A stretch of 44,857 bases of DNA from NCBI GenBank assembly GCA_030730365.1, contig JANQVJ010000048.1, positions 19,674 to 64,530 on the forward strand, given 5' to 3'. The DNA is from Verrucomicrobiales bacterium. GTDB lineage: Bacteria > Verrucomicrobiota > Verrucomicrobiia > Verrucomicrobiales > DEV007. Shown here piece after piece: positions 1 to 9,859 of the stretch. The notes under the pieces were generated by a model. That model was not told where the DNA came from. It ran no database searches and was given only the letters and a program-made list of their open reading frames with translations. Each line of letters starts with the position of its first letter. Position 1 is the stretch's first letter. The position numbers and the translations under genes are program-made.

Positions 1-35
1 ACCCGTGACCCGTGACCCGTGACCCGTGACCCGTG
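1..35. repeat. Tandem heptamer array (ACCCGTG)x5
   Basis: Five perfect head-to-tail copies of the 7-bp unit ACCCGTG open the window and may continue upstream of it. The array ends 4 bases before the ATG at 40 and contains in-frame GTG codons that would add a short repeat-encoded extension to the downstream protein. A 7-bp unit changes both spacing and frame when the copy number changes. Confidence 0.9.
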
Positions 36-39
36 CCTC

Positions 40-1521
40 ATGAACCCTTCCCTCATCCATCGCACCCGCCGCGAGTTCCTCACTACTTCCGCCAGTGGTC
101 TCGGAGGTATCGCCCTTGGCTCCATGCTTTCGGACGATGGTGTCCTCAACGCTGCCTCGGTGGCTGATCCTTCCGCGTTCCTTGAGGCAACCGGCCACGG
201 GGAAGCGAAAGCAAAGGCCTGCATCTTCATCTTCATGGAGGGCGCGCCTTCGCAGCTCGATCTCTTCACCCCGAAACCGAAGCTGAACGAACTCCACGGG
301 CAGAGCCTGCCCAAGTCCATCCTCGACAAGGCGCGCTTCGCCTTCATCCAGCCCGAGACGGCGACGCTCATGGGTTCTCCACGGACATGGAAAAAGCACG
401 GCCAGTCCGGCATGGAGTTCTCCGACCTGCTCCCGCATTTGGGGACTTGTGCCGATGACCTGCTGATGGTGCGCTCGCTTCACAGCGAGGAGTTCAATCA
501 CCATCCGGGGCAGCTTCTCATGCAGTGCGGCGTCTCCCGCTTCGGGATGCCGTCGATGGGATCGTGGATCAATTACGGACTCGGTTCCGCCTCTCGCAAT
601 CTCCCCGGCTACGTCGTTCTCAATGCCGGTCGCGGCGGCTCGGGGGGCTCGACTCTCTGGACCTCGGGATTTCTTTCCACTAAGTATGCCGGCGTTTCCT
701 TTCGTAATCAGGGCGAGCCGGTCCTGAATTTGAAGAATCCCAAAGGGCTCTCTCCCGAGATGCAAAGGGCAGGGCTCGACGCGCTGCGTGATCTCAATCA
801 GGCGCGCTATCAGGAAGTGCATGACCCCGAGATCGCGAGTCGTATTGCCAGCTACGAACTCGCCAATCGGATGCAGACGGCGGCACCTGAATTGGTGGAT
901 TTGTCAGGAGAATCGAAAGCAACCCTCGACATGTATGGGGTTGATCGACCCGAACCGCCCGGCGATGACTTCCGCGGCACTCTCCCGGGCTTGCGGACCT
1001 ACGACACCTTTGCCCGCAACTGCCTCCTTGCCCGTCGTATGGTCGAGCGCGGCGTGCGCTTCATCAATATCATCCACGCGAGTTGGGATCAGCATTCCGA
1101 GTTGGATAAGAATCTCGCCTACAATGCCGGGGCTGTTGATCAGCCCATTGCCGCCCTTATCAAGGACCTCAAACAGCGCGGGCTCCTCGATTCCACTATG
1201 GTCGTGTGGGGATCCGAGTTCGGGCGGACCCCTCTCGGCGAGAACCGACCCGGTCGCAACTCGAATACCGGACGCGATCACCACCCCAACGCTTTCACCA
1301 TGCTCATGGCCGGAGGAGGGCTCAAAGGGGGGCACATCTATGGCGCCACCGATGAGATCGGCTGGTTCTCGACTGAGAATCCGGTTCACATCAATGACCT
1401 GCAAGCTACGATTCTACACCAGTTCGGGCTCGATCATCTGAAACTGACCTATCGCTTCCAGGGCAGAGATTTTCGGCTCACCGACGTCGGTGGAAAAGTC
1501 GTGCACGATTGGATCGCGTGA
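40..1521 (+). CDS. DUF1501 family Tat-exported protein
   Basis: This is a secreted protein of the DUF1501 family, which is related to the sulfatase/alkaline-phosphatase superfamily and is abundant in Planctomycetota and Verrucomicrobiota. No substrate is established for the family. The N-terminus carries a twin-arginine signal (RTRREFL followed by a Gly/Ala/Leu-rich stretch), so export folded through Tat is likely. Family-like segments include FMEGAPSQLDLFTPKP near residue 70, HHPGQLLMQCG, and WGSEFGRTPLGE with GRDHHPNAFTMLMAGGG near the C-terminus. I chose the ATG at 40 over the GTG at 19 because the earlier codons lie in the heptamer array and the Tat motif sits at the usual distance from 40. 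These genes normally follow a DUF1549/DUF1553 partner; here that partner would lie before the window. A second such pair is at 4824-9849. Confidence 0.9.
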   Translation: MNPSLIHRTRREFLTTSASGLGGIALGSMLSDDGVLNAASVADPSAFLEATGHGEAKAKACIFIFMEGAPSQLDLFTPKPKLNELHGQSLPKSILDKARFAFIQPETATLMGSPRTWKKHGQSGMEFSDLLPHLGTCADDLLMVRSLHSEEFNHHPGQLLMQCGVSRFGMPSMGSWINYGLGSASRNLPGYVVLNAGRGGSGGSTLWTSGFLSTKYAGVSFRNQGEPVLNLKNPKGLSPEMQRAGLDALRDLNQARYQEVHDPEIASRIASYELANRMQTAAPELVDLSGESKATLDMYGVDRPEPPGDDFRGTLPGLRTYDTFARNCLLARRMVERGVRFINIIHASWDQHSELDKNLAYNAGAVDQPIAALIKDLKQRGLLDSTMVVWGSEFGRTPLGENRPGRNSNTGRDHHPNAFTMLMAGGGLKGGHIYGATDEIGWFSTENPVHINDLQATILHQFGLDHLKLTYRFQGRDFRLTDVGGKVVHDWIA

Positions 1522-1530
1522 CCTTCCCCC

Positions 1531-1557
1531 GCCGGACCGCGGGCGCTCCGCCCGCTT
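1531..1557. repeat. GC-rich palindromic dispersed repeat, copy 1
   Basis: A 27-bp element with the core GCGGGCG-ctc-CGCCCGC, a perfect 7-bp stem with a 3-base loop, preceded by GCCGGACC. It starts 10 bp after the stop of the DUF1501 gene. A second copy at 9929-9955 matches at 24 of 27 positions and also lies 3' of a DUF1501 gene. No T-tract follows, so it looks more like a REP-type repeat than an intrinsic terminator, although it may still stabilise the transcript end. Confidence 0.65.
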
Positions 1558-1637
1558 CTCCAGGCATAGAGGTATCGATAACCAAATTCCCATCCGACTA
1601 CCCCATCCGTGTGATTCGGAAAGACTTGCTTCCCGGC

Positions 1638-1657
1638 AGCACGGGCCGCACCGTGCT
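1638..1657. promoter_or_regulatory. Inverted repeat just upstream of the histidine kinase start
   Basis: AGCACGG (1638-1644) and CCGTGCT (1651-1657) form a perfect 7-bp inverted repeat around a 6-base spacer. It ends 8 bases before the ATG at 1666. It could be an operator for the kinase/regulator operon or a hairpin in the leader that affects ribosome access. No Shine-Dalgarno-like sequence is visible between it and the ATG. Confidence 0.35.
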
Positions 1658-1665
1658 CTAGTCGC

Positions 1666-3693
1666 ATGCCACGGATCCTCTCCGCTATCTCTCTTGCTCT
1701 CTCCTTGACCTCCTTTGCCCCCGCGGCGGAGCCGCTCACGACGGCCCTCGCGTTGCGTTCGCTCAGTGCCGACGACGCGGATACCGGCGTCGCGGTCGAC
1801 TTGCGCGGGGTCGTCATCTTTGCCGAGCCGCAGGGCACGGTCTTCTTTCAGGACGCCACTGCCGGCGCTTTTTTCCAGCTAAAAGGACTCATCGCCCCGG
1901 CCCCGGGAGACGAGATCCGGGTGCGTGGTATTTCCTATCCCGGACTGTATGTGCCGGGGATTGCGGAGGCACGGCTCGAAGTCCTCGGCCATCCCGGGCT
2001 GCCCTTAGCGATATCGGTTAATTTTGATGATCTCCTTTCGGGGAAATACCATTATCAGCGGGTCAGTGTCGAAGGCATCGTCAGAACCGTCGCGCCCGAT
2101 GAAGAGGGGGCCAGTCTCGTGCGCGTCGACCTCGGTTCACGCGTGGTTGAAATTCGGATGGAGGAGCCTCCTGCGGGGGGCGATCGGCTCATCGACAGTC
2201 GCGTCCGCGTCACCGGTCTCGCTGCCGGGGAGCTGAACAATCGCCGTCAGCTCGTCGAGCCTTACCTTCGCTGCCGCAGTTGGGATGACTTCACGGTCCT
2301 CGAGGCGGCGCGGGATCTGGGGGCGATCCCCGGGATTTCGCCCGGAGAAATCCTGACCTTTGCCGTGGGCGGTCAGGAGCGGCGCCGCGTCAAAGTCACC
2401 GGCGTCGTGCTCGCTTCATTTGCGAACGGCGAGGTCTACCTGAGGAGCGGCGATTCCGGAATCGCGGTGCGTCGTCTCACAATTGAACCGCTTCTCGAGA
2501 GCGGGGATTATGTGGAAATGGCAGGTTTCCCCGAGATGGATCGATTTAGCGCCCGTCTCACCGATGCCGTGACTCTCGAGCACCTATCCGGCGACGGCGG
2601 AGCGGTTTCGGTCAATGCCCGGATTGCCGATCTTCTCGCAGGACGTCACGACAGCGACCTCGTCACCCTCACTGCCGAACTCAGCGAGCAATATCGCAAC
2701 GAAAACGGAGCCGTTCTCGTGTTGCGCGACGGGTCCCGCATCATCCGCGCCGATGCTCCCGCTCTGGTCGACGATCTCCTGCCCGGAGCGACCGTGCGAG
2801 TCACGGGAATCGCGGTGGTCGAGTCGACGCGGCGCTCCGCTCAGTATCGATCCGAGCCCGATCAGGTTTCCCTGCGTCTCCGGACCGCCGCTGATACCGT
2901 GGTCCTGCGGCCGGCCTCGTGGTGGACTTCGCCTCGACTTGCGACCGCGCTCATCCTGCTGCTCGTCGCGACCGTTCTCTCCGGTCTCTGGATCACCCTT
3001 CTGCGACGCCAGGTCACCCTACAGACGGGGGCGCTGCGCCGGCGCATCGGGATCGAAGCCGCGCTCGAGGAGCGCCAGCGCATCGCCCGGGAGTTCCACG
3101 ACACTCTTGAGCAGGATCTCGCCGGCCTTTCCCTGCGGCTCGATGCGGCGGCGGCGCGCGGAACCGATGAAAGGCTGCGCGGGTTCATCGAAGGCTCGCG
3201 CAACCTCGTTTCCCGAATCCAGGTGGAGACCCGCAATCTCGTCTCTGACCTGCGTCAGGAGCCCGGGGAGGAAGCCGATCTCATCAGCTCCCTCGGCGAG
3301 CTGGTTAGCGGCCACGGCAGCGGGGTTCCCGGTCCCGCGATTGCCCTGGTCTCGCCCGCAGAGGGAACCCCTGCACTGCCCTCGCACACCGTTCATCACC
3401 TCCGCATGATCGCACAGGAATCCGTCACCAACGTTCTCAAGCATGCCGGTGCGGACAAAGTTATGATCTCCTTGGCTCACGCAGGCGACCAGCTCATCAT
3501 GCGTATCACCGACGACGGAAACGGATTTGAGGTCGAGGGAAACACCTCGGGCCGGTCCGGCCATTTCGGCTGCATAGGGATGCGGGAACGCTGTCGTAAA
3601 ATCGGTGCGGAAGTATCCTGGGAGAGCTCGCCAGGGCAGGGCACCTCCGTCGTCGTGACTTTGCCATTGGGAGAGAAAGGGGGGCGGGCATGA
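1666..3693 (+). CDS. NarL-type sensor histidine kinase with repeated OB-fold-like periplasmic sensor
   Basis: This is a membrane histidine kinase of the HisKA_3 class, 675 residues. A signal peptide (residues 1-21) leads into a roughly 400-residue extracytoplasmic region with four beta-rich repeats at about 43-108, 132-188, 241-306 and 332-407. Each has the OB-fold-like rhythm 'V.G.V..... V.. D... GD.V.V.G'. One transmembrane helix spans about 425-445. The dimerisation/phosphoacceptor motif RQRIAREFHDTLEQDLAG places the phosphorylated histidine at H478. The HATPase_c domain follows, with the N-box region QESVTNVLKHAGAD, the DDGNGFE G-box and GTSVVVTLPL at the end. The stop overlaps the start of the response regulator by 4 bp (ATGA), so the two are translationally coupled partners. 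The kinase function is secure. The OB-fold assignment is inferred from repeat pattern, and the ligand is unknown. Confidence 0.92.
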   Translation: MPRILSAISLALSLTSFAPAAEPLTTALALRSLSADDADTGVAVDLRGVVIFAEPQGTVFFQDATAGAFFQLKGLIAPAPGDEIRVRGISYPGLYVPGIAEARLEVLGHPGLPLAISVNFDDLLSGKYHYQRVSVEGIVRTVAPDEEGASLVRVDLGSRVVEIRMEEPPAGGDRLIDSRVRVTGLAAGELNNRRQLVEPYLRCRSWDDFTVLEAARDLGAIPGISPGEILTFAVGGQERRRVKVTGVVLASFANGEVYLRSGDSGIAVRRLTIEPLLESGDYVEMAGFPEMDRFSARLTDAVTLEHLSGDGGAVSVNARIADLLAGRHDSDLVTLTAELSEQYRNENGAVLVLRDGSRIIRADAPALVDDLLPGATVRVTGIAVVESTRRSAQYRSEPDQVSLRLRTAADTVVLRPASWWTSPRLATALILLLVATVLSGLWITLLRRQVTLQTGALRRRIGIEAALEERQRIAREFHDTLEQDLAGLSLRLDAAAARGTDERLRGFIEGSRNLVSRIQVETRNLVSDLRQEPGEEADLISSLGELVSGHGSGVPGPAIALVSPAEGTPALPSHTVHHLRMIAQESVTNVLKHAGADKVMISLAHAGDQLIMRITDDGNGFEVEGNTSGRSGHFGCIGMRERCRKIGAEVSWESSPGQGTSVVVTLPLGEKGGRA

Positions 3694-4307
3694 AAGTCAT
3701 GATCGTCGATGATCACTTTGTTGTGCGCAGCGGACTTATCACTTCTCTCGAACTCGAGGATGACATCACCGTCGTTGCCGAGGCGGAAAATGGAGAAGCC
3801 GTCATCGAACTTTTTCTCAAGACACGTCCCGATGTCATCCTTATGGACCTCCAACTCCCGGGTTGGAGCGGCATCGAGACGACCGAGCGACTTCTTGAAG
3901 CCGCTCCGGAGGCGAGAGTCCTCATTTTCTCGACCTTCGCGAGAGACGATGAGATCCAGGTCGCTCTCGCGAGTGGAGCTCTCGGCTACCTGCAAAAGAC
4001 GGCCGGACGCGACGAGCTCATCACGGCCCTCCGTCACGTCGCCGCAGGCGATTCATATCTCCCTGCCGGTCTCGCGAATCGTCTTGCCGGTCTCAAGCTC
4101 GGGCCTGCCATCACGCTGCGCGAGCGCGAGATTCTCGCGCGCGTCGCAAAGGGGCGAGCCAACAAAGAGATCGCCGCCGAACTCGGCATCGCGGATGATA
4201 CCGTGAAACGACACATCAGCAACGTCCTCCAGAAGTTGGAAGTGAGTGACCGCGCCCAGGCCACGGCCGAGGCGATTCGGCGGGGGATCATCCGAATTGA
4301 TGAATAG
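3690..4307 (+). CDS. NarL/FixJ-type response regulator
   Basis: A DNA-binding response regulator of 205 residues, cognate to the kinase immediately upstream (ATGA overlap). The receiver domain covers about residues 1-120, with the acidic pair D7/D8, phosphoacceptor D53 in LMDLQLPG, and the conserved lysine K103 in LGYLQKTAG. The LuxR/GerE helix-turn-helix is at about 140-205, with the family pattern LREREILARVAKGRANKEIA and later DTVKRHISNVLQKLEV. Phosphorylation by the kinase should control promoter binding. Targets cannot be read from the sequence. The inverted repeat at 1638-1657 is one candidate site for autoregulation. Confidence 0.95.
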   Translation: MKVMIVDDHFVVRSGLITSLELEDDITVVAEAENGEAVIELFLKTRPDVILMDLQLPGWSGIETTERLLEAAPEARVLIFSTFARDDEIQVALASGALGYLQKTAGRDELITALRHVAAGDSYLPAGLANRLAGLKLGPAITLREREILARVAKGRANKEIAAELGIADDTVKRHISNVLQKLEVSDRAQATAEAIRRGIIRIDE

Positions 4308-4485
4308 AGCACTCTGCTTTTTAGTTTTGCTTCTCTCCCTCTACCCCGCCCGGGCCGACGTGTCCGGGAGGCAGGTTCTCATCGCCGCGCACCGGTGCGG
4401 CTACGAACGCGATAAGGCCGACGCCGCGCCCGAAAACTCGGTCGCCAATGTCGCAGTGGCGGTGGCGAAGGGATTCGACCGCTAA
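4300..4485 (+). pseudogene. Truncated glycerophosphodiester phosphodiesterase (GDPD) N-terminus
   Basis: A 61-codon open frame encodes a signal peptide (MNRALCFLVLLLSLYPARA) followed by the opening of a GDPD domain: IAAHRCGYERDKADAAPENS and then VANVAVAVAKGFD. This resembles the first beta-strand and substrate-binding segment of the family, where HR(G) and PENS are hallmark residues. A TAA then ends the frame, whereas a complete GDPD protein has roughly 250-300 residues. The rest of the domain is absent, and from 4487 onward the DNA resembles a different gene. The start overlaps the end of the response-regulator gene by 8 bp, so the fragment may still be transcribed. The family match is by motif reading. 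Confidence 0.7.
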
Positions 4486-4486
4486 G

Positions 4487-4777
4487 AGCCCGGCAATCGC
4501 CCTCGCTCTTTAGCGTCGCATTCCCCTGGCCTTGATGGATGAGCTTGCAGGGCGAGCCACTGCGGTTGCTTTGGGTCTGCGCATTACCGGCCTGCTGGGC
4601 GTTTTGCTTGAAGCTAACCTTTCGGGTCACCTTTCAACGCTTGTGCCGATTTTGGAAAGTCTGGACCGCGAGGCCGGATTTTGGATGGCTCCCTCGTTAC
4701 GGGAAAGAGTTCTCAAAGGAGCTGGCGAGGGTGATTGGAGTGCCCCATACGCAATCAAGCCCCCCCGAAAGTGGTAG
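4487..4777 (+). pseudogene. DUF3368 (PIN-like toxin) C-terminal remnant with internal stop
   Basis: The frame reads SPAIALAL, a TAG stop at 4511-4513, then RRIPLALMDELAGRATAVAL, GLRITGLLGVLLEA, and SLRERVLKGAGE. This follows the C-terminal half of DUF3368 proteins, which are PIN-like predicted nucleases usually paired with a UPF0175 antitoxin. The first half of the domain and any antitoxin gene are missing, and the in-frame TAG interrupts the conserved stretch before the LMDELAGR motif. The remnant begins 2 bases after the stop of the GDPD fragment, so the two dead fragments are abutted. The rest of the gap up to 4823 shows nothing recognisable. Family assignment is by recall of the motif and has not been checked by search. 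Confidence 0.65.
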
Positions 4778-4823
4778 AGTTCGGAGCGTGCTTTCGAATA
4801 GCCTGGAGTGCTAAAGTGACCTC

Positions 4824-7800
4824 GTGAAAACTCCCCTCTACAGTTTTATCGTCCTCGCTTCATTGTTCTCCGCCGTTGCGGCTGAGGAAAAGGCAGTCCT
4901 GCAATGGAAGTTCGACGGCGCCGGAGAGGCCGGGGAATGGCAGGGCAAAAAGGGCAAGGGGGAGACTCCTGAAGCGGGACCGCGCGCGCCGCGTTATCCG
5001 AACTTCGATGTTAAAAACGAGGCAGGACTTTTCCAAGGACACGAGGGCTTCCTCGTCGTTAAGGACAAGGAGCGAGGCGGGACTGATGACATTCGTTTTG
5101 CCCTCGGCGACTCGATCACGATCGAGACCTGGCTCAAGGTCAAAGACCTCAAGAGCGGCGAGATGGATTACGTGCTCGGAAAGGGGCGCCACGGGAAACT
5201 CGGCGCGGACCTCGGCGAGATGAATCAGAACTACGCGGTCCGCCTCAAAGGCACCGGCGGCGGGGCCGAGATTGGCTTTCTTTTCACCAGCATCGACCCG
5301 GCGAACGGGAACAAGCGCGACTGGCACCGCTGGTGGAGCAAAGCGACGGTGCCGACCTCGGGATGGCATCACGTCGCGATCGTTTACACATTCGGGAAAA
5401 AAGACAGCCTGCAGGCCTTTATCGACGGCAAAGCAACGGACGGGGTCTGGGACATGGGCGGGCCGACGGATCTCGGTCCGGTCACCGATGCCGATGACCT
5501 CGTCATCGGGACGGGGAACAAGCGTTCGGCAGGCGAGTCATTCTCAGGCTGGCTCGATGATCTCACGATCCACCGAGTGGCGCTCCCGGCGGCCGAGTTG
5601 CAGTCACGTTACTCCTACAACCCGCCCCCGCCGCCGGTCACGAAAGAGATGGTCCCCGCCGGTGAAGTGCTCATCCAGATCAGCGAAAAGGGCGTGCCCG
5701 AGGTCAACGCCTGGCCCGAAGAGCCCGAGGTCACCGAGATCTATCGTGAGGATGTCTTTGGCTTTTTCGAATGGCCACAGAAGTATGTCTCCACCGGCGT
5801 GCGCGGCGACCGGGCGATGCCCTCGCATTTTCGCGCGACTGCGCTGGTGAAGCTGCCGAAGGGGAAGCATCGTCTCCTCCTCCGCAGTCGCGGGGCCTCG
5901 AGGCTCTACATCGACGGGGCGAAAATCCTCGAAAACGATTTCCCCAGTGCCGACACGGGTGGTCACGGAGTCGTCTCGTCACAGGACGAGTATCTCAATC
6001 TCGGGCCCGAGTTCCGCTTTGCCCCTCCCGGGAACCGTGAGAACTGGTGCGAGTTCGAATCCGACGGACGCGAGCATTTTGTCATCATGGAGACCATGGT
6101 GGGCGGTGTTGCGGGCAAGAGCAAACGTCGGCCTGAGTTCGGCGAGACCGTCGTCGCGATCTCGCCCGAGGGCAGCGAGCACTGGTCGCTCCTTTCCCCC
6201 GGCAAGCGCGAGGTCGCCTACAATGATGAAGGCTGGGCCGCCTATGAGAGCGAGCGGCGTGAGTGGCTCGACCGGACCAATGCGAAAGCCCGCGCGGAAA
6301 AGCGCGCCGAGCATGCCGCCTACTGGGCGACTCGTCGCGAGGCAGCGCAGAAGTGGCTCACGGCCGCGAAAGAGGTCGCCGTCCCGGCCCTCCCGGCAGG
6401 CTACCCGGCGAACAACGCGATCGATCATTTCATCGCCGATCGCATCGTCCAGGTCGAGGCCGAGTCAAAGGCGGCGGGTGAGGGAAAGGTGAACTACTTC
6501 GGGCAAATCCAGCCTCTCCTTGAGGCGAAGTGCTACAGCTGCCATCAGGGCAGCAAGGTGAAGGGAGGCCTGCGACTCGACCAGCATCATTACGCTCTCG
6601 AGGGCGGTGAGTCCGACGGGCCCGCCGTCGTGCCCGGCGATGTCGACGGAAGCTCGCTGCTCTATCGCATCAGCGAAGACGCCGGCGACGACATCATGCC
6701 GCCGAAGGGTGATCGTTTTTCCGCAGAGGAAGTCGCCCTGCTGACCCGCTGGGTTGAGGAGGGTGCGGTCTGGCCGCAGTTCGATGTCGACCGCTTCGAA
6801 CTGACGGAACTCGCGGATGATCTTTCCTTCCTCCGCCGCGTCTCGCTCGACACCGTCGGGGTGCCGCCGGGCGAGGCTGAGATTGCGCAATACCTGGCCG
6901 ACCCGGCGGGGAAACGCCGCGATCTCGTTATTGATCGTCTCCTCGCCGATGAGCGCTGGGCGGATCACTGGATGGGATACTGGCAGGATGTCCTCGCGGA
7001 AAACCCCAACATCATCAACCCGACGCTCAACAACACGGGTCCCTTCCGCTGGTGGCTGCACGAGTCGCTCCTCGACAACAAGCCGGTCGATCTTTTTGTG
7101 ACCGAGCTCATTCGCATGGAGGGCAGTGAGCGCTTCGGCGGCCCCGCCGGATTCGGCACCGCTTCGCAGAATGATGTCCCCATGGCGGCAAAGGGCATGA
7201 TCGTGAGCTCGGCCTTTCTCGGTCTCGAGATGAAGTGCGCCCGCTGCCACGACGCGCCCGCCCACAAGTCGAAGCAGGAGGATCTTTTCCAACTCGCCGC
7301 GATGATGAAGGAGGAAATGATCAAGCTGCCCGAGACTAGCAGTGTTCCCATGGATCGCATTCATCAGACGGGGCGGGCTCCGCTCATTGAAGTGACTCTT
7401 ATCCCCGGGTCGGAAGTGCAACCGGCCTGGCCTTTCCCCGAGTTCGTCAAAGCAGATACGGCCGACCTCCTCGCCGAAGATCCCACCGATCCGCGAGATC
7501 GTCTTGCCGCGCTCATCACCGCTCCGGAGAACCAGCGTTTTGCCCAGGTCATCGTGAACCGTCTCTGGGCGAGATTGATGGGCCGCGGCATCGTCGAAAA
7601 CGTCGGCGATTGGGAAAAGGGAGACCCTTCACATCCCGAGTTGCTGGCATGGCTCGGCCACGAACTGGTGCGTTCGGGATACGATCTCAAGGTCATCGCG
7701 AGACTGCTACTGACCTCCCATGCCTATCAGCGCGCCGTCGATCCGCTCCTCACGAAGACGAGTCCGCTCTACATCGCGCCGGCGCCGCGTCGCCTTACCG

Positions 7801-8519
7801 CCGAGCAGATCGTGGACTCGCTTTTCAGCGCGACGGGGAAGCCTTTTGATCTGGAAGAAGTCAGTCTCGACATCGATAGCGTTCGTGCCCTCGAAAATTC
7901 TCTCAGTCTCGGCAAGCCCGAGCGGGCCTGGATGCTCGCCTCGACCTCGAACGAGCGGGATCGGCCGAGTCTCTCGCTGCCGCGGGTGCAGGCCGTCGCG
8001 AGCATCATGGAGACCTTCGGCTGGCGTGGCGCGCGGCAGGATCCCATCAGCGAACGCGAGACCGATCCGAATGTGCTCCAGCCTGCAATCCTTGCGAACG
8101 GCGTTATGGGCACGTGGCTGACGCGGCTGAGTGACGATCACGAAATCACCCGTGTCGTGATGGAGGACCAGACGCCCGGTGAACTCGTCGATCGGCTCTT
8201 CATGCGCCTCCTCACGCGTGAACCCAACGCGATGGAGCGCGCGCGTTACGTGAAATTCCTCAGCGAAGGCTACGAGACCCGCGTCATTCCCGAAGCCGAA
8301 CGTGTTGTCGAGAAAAAGACCGGTCCCCGCGTTCCCGAAAAATTCGTGAGCTGGTCAAATCACCTCGACGGCATCGCGAATACCATCGCCCAGGAGAAAG
8401 AGGCTGCCGCCCGGCGCGGTGACCCGCCGACCAATGCTCTCACGACCGAGTGGCGTCTCCGCATGGAAGACATGCTCTGGGCCATGCTCAATGCTCCCGA
8501 GTGGATTTACACCCGCTAA
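4824..8519 (+). CDS. Secreted LamG / cytochrome-c / DUF1549 / DUF1553 protein
   Basis: A large exported protein (1231 residues) of the planctomycete-type cytochrome family. A GTG start at 4824 gives a clean Sec signal peptide ([18 protein letters not shown]). Domains in order: LamG/concanavalin-like about 25-265 ([52 protein letters not shown]); a further beta-rich module about 280-465 (possibly PA14-like, ending RLYIDGAKI); a PSCyt1 cytochrome domain with the haem motif CYSCH at C570-H574; DUF1549 about 655-860, which contains a second CxxCH (CARCH at 805-809); and DUF1553 about 889-1190. The family is thought to work with DUF1501 partners in extracytoplasmic oxidative or polysaccharide-related chemistry, but no reaction is proven. 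The DUF1501 gene follows 46 bp downstream, which suggests an operon. Confidence 0.92.
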   Translation: MKTPLYSFIVLASLFSAVAAEEKAVLQWKFDGAGEAGEWQGKKGKGETPEAGPRAPRYPNFDVKNEAGLFQGHEGFLVVKDKERGGTDDIRFALGDSITIETWLKVKDLKSGEMDYVLGKGRHGKLGADLGEMNQNYAVRLKGTGGGAEIGFLFTSIDPANGNKRDWHRWWSKATVPTSGWHHVAIVYTFGKKDSLQAFIDGKATDGVWDMGGPTDLGPVTDADDLVIGTGNKRSAGESFSGWLDDLTIHRVALPAAELQSRYSYNPPPPPVTKEMVPAGEVLIQISEKGVPEVNAWPEEPEVTEIYREDVFGFFEWPQKYVSTGVRGDRAMPSHFRATALVKLPKGKHRLLLRSRGASRLYIDGAKILENDFPSADTGGHGVVSSQDEYLNLGPEFRFAPPGNRENWCEFESDGREHFVIMETMVGGVAGKSKRRPEFGETVVAISPEGSEHWSLLSPGKREVAYNDEGWAAYESERREWLDRTNAKARAEKRAEHAAYWATRREAAQKWLTAAKEVAVPALPAGYPANNAIDHFIADRIVQVEAESKAAGEGKVNYFGQIQPLLEAKCYSCHQGSKVKGGLRLDQHHYALEGGESDGPAVVPGDVDGSSLLYRISEDAGDDIMPPKGDRFSAEEVALLTRWVEEGAVWPQFDVDRFELTELADDLSFLRRVSLDTVGVPPGEAEIAQYLADPAGKRRDLVIDRLLADERWADHWMGYWQDVLAENPNIINPTLNNTGPFRWWLHESLLDNKPVDLFVTELIRMEGSERFGGPAGFGTASQNDVPMAAKGMIVSSAFLGLEMKCARCHDAPAHKSKQEDLFQLAAMMKEEMIKLPETSSVPMDRIHQTGRAPLIEVTLIPGSEVQPAWPFPEFVKADTADLLAEDPTDPRDRLAALITAPENQRFAQVIVNRLWARLMGRGIVENVGDWEKGDPSHPELLAWLGHELVRSGYDLKVIARLLLTSHAYQRAVDPLLTKTSPLYIAPAPRRLTAEQIVDSLFSATGKPFDLEEVSLDIDSVRALENSLSLGKPERAWMLASTSNERDRPSLSLPRVQAVASIMETFGWRGARQDPISERETDPNVLQPAILANGVMGTWLTRLSDDHEITRVVMEDQTPGELVDRLFMRLLTREPNAMERARYVKFLSEGYETRVIPEAERVVEKKTGPRVPEKFVSWSNHLDGIANTIAQEKEAAARRGDPPTNALTTEWRLRMEDMLWAMLNAPEWIYTR

Positions 8520-8565
8520 CCCCTCCTTAATTCCTGAATTTCTGAAACCCTCAATCCCTTCCCCC

Positions 8566-9849
8566 ATGAATCGTCGCAAATTTCTCAAACAAAGCACCTT
8601 CGCCGCCGGTGGCACCTCACTCGGTCTCTCGCCGCTGCTCGCCTCGTCATCCGTTGTCCATTTCCCGAAGGGCAAGGCGGAGTCCTGCATCTTCATCTGG
8701 CTGGGCGGAGGCATGGCGCAGATCGACACCTTTGATCCGAAGCGACTGGGCAATTCCAAAGCCAGTCCGAAGCTCGCCGGATCAGAATACAAATCCATCG
8801 AGACGATCGTGCCCGGAGTGAGCTATTGCGAGCACCTCAGCCGCACCGCGAAGATCGCCGACCGTGTCACTGCAGTGCGCACCGTGAACCACCACATCGT
8901 CGACGAGCACGCCTTTGCGACCAATTTTGTCCACACCGGACGCCTCATCAGCGGCAGTGATACCTATCCCTCGATCGGCTCCATCGTCGCGCACGAGCTG
9001 GGTGCGGTGAATCCCGATGTGCCGGCCTACATGCTCATCGGCTATCCGAATGTCAGTCGGGGTCCGGGTTTCCTCGGGGCCAAGGCGGGTTTCGTTTATC
9101 TCACCGATACCGAGAGCGGGCCGGCCGGATTTTCCCGTCCCGAAGACGTCGATCCCGCCCGCGCCGCGCGGAGGCAATCCCTCCTCGAGCCCTTTGCCGA
9201 ACAGATCGAGACGGGTTCGCTTCCCGGCGAGTATCTCGAGTCGCAGCGCGAGGCGCTCCGGTTGGCAGGGCCGGACTTCATGCGTCACTTTGACCTTTCC
9301 AAAGAGCCCGCGGATCTGCGTAATCTTTACGGGGGAGAGTTCGGGCAGCGCTGCCTGCTCTCGCGCCGTCTCGTTCAGGCTGGGGTGCGCTTCATCGAGG
9401 TCTCACATAACCTCAATTTTATCAACGGCACGGGCTGGGACACCCACAACGAAGGGCAGCAGAACCAGCACCTTCTCATTCAGGAACTCGACATCGCCCT
9501 TTCCGCCCTCGTGACCGATCTCGAGAGCAAAGGCATGCTCGACAAAACCCTCATTGCTATTGGAACCGAGTTCGGTCGTCCGCCCGAGTATGACGGGCGC
9601 GGCGGACGCGGGCACCAGGGCACCGCTTTCAGTCTCGTCCTCGCGGGCGGCGGTCTCAGGCATTCGGGGGCGCATGGAGTGACCGATGAGCTCTCGAAAA
9701 CCATCGTTGAAAAACCCGTTTCTATCGCCGATTTCCACGCGACCATTCACGCGGCCCTGGGCATTAATCCGCGGAAAGATCTCTACGTCGGCTCCCGGCC
9801 CGTCCCCATCACCGATCACGGTACGCCGATTGCGGAGATGTTTGCGTGA
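8566..9849 (+). CDS. DUF1501 family Tat-exported protein (partner of 4824-8519)
   Basis: This 427-residue DUF1501 protein begins [16 protein letters not shown], a textbook Tat signal (RRKFLK), followed by a hydrophobic stretch and an Ala/Ser-rich cleavage region. Family-type segments are [17 protein letters not shown] near residue 45, [30 protein letters not shown], and [20 protein letters not shown] near residue 340. I start it at the ATG at 8566 because the upstream in-frame codons overlap the preceding gene out of frame and lack any signal. It follows the DUF1549/DUF1553 gene by 46 bp in the usual partner order. It is divergent from the DUF1501 protein at 40-1521 and is clearly not a recent duplicate of it. 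Confidence 0.92.
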   Translation: MNRRKFLKQSTFAAGGTSLGLSPLLASSSVVHFPKGKAESCIFIWLGGGMAQIDTFDPKRLGNSKASPKLAGSEYKSIETIVPGVSYCEHLSRTAKIADRVTAVRTVNHHIVDEHAFATNFVHTGRLISGSDTYPSIGSIVAHELGAVNPDVPAYMLIGYPNVSRGPGFLGAKAGFVYLTDTESGPAGFSRPEDVDPARAARRQSLLEPFAEQIETGSLPGEYLESQREALRLAGPDFMRHFDLSKEPADLRNLYGGEFGQRCLLSRRLVQAGVRFIEVSHNLNFINGTGWDTHNEGQQNQHLLIQELDIALSALVTDLESKGMLDKTLIAIGTEFGRPPEYDGRGGRGHQGTAFSLVLAGGGLRHSGAHGVTDELSKTIVEKPVSIADFHATIHAALGINPRKDLYVGSRPVPITDHGTPIAEMFA

Positions 9850-9859
9850 GAGGAGGAGG

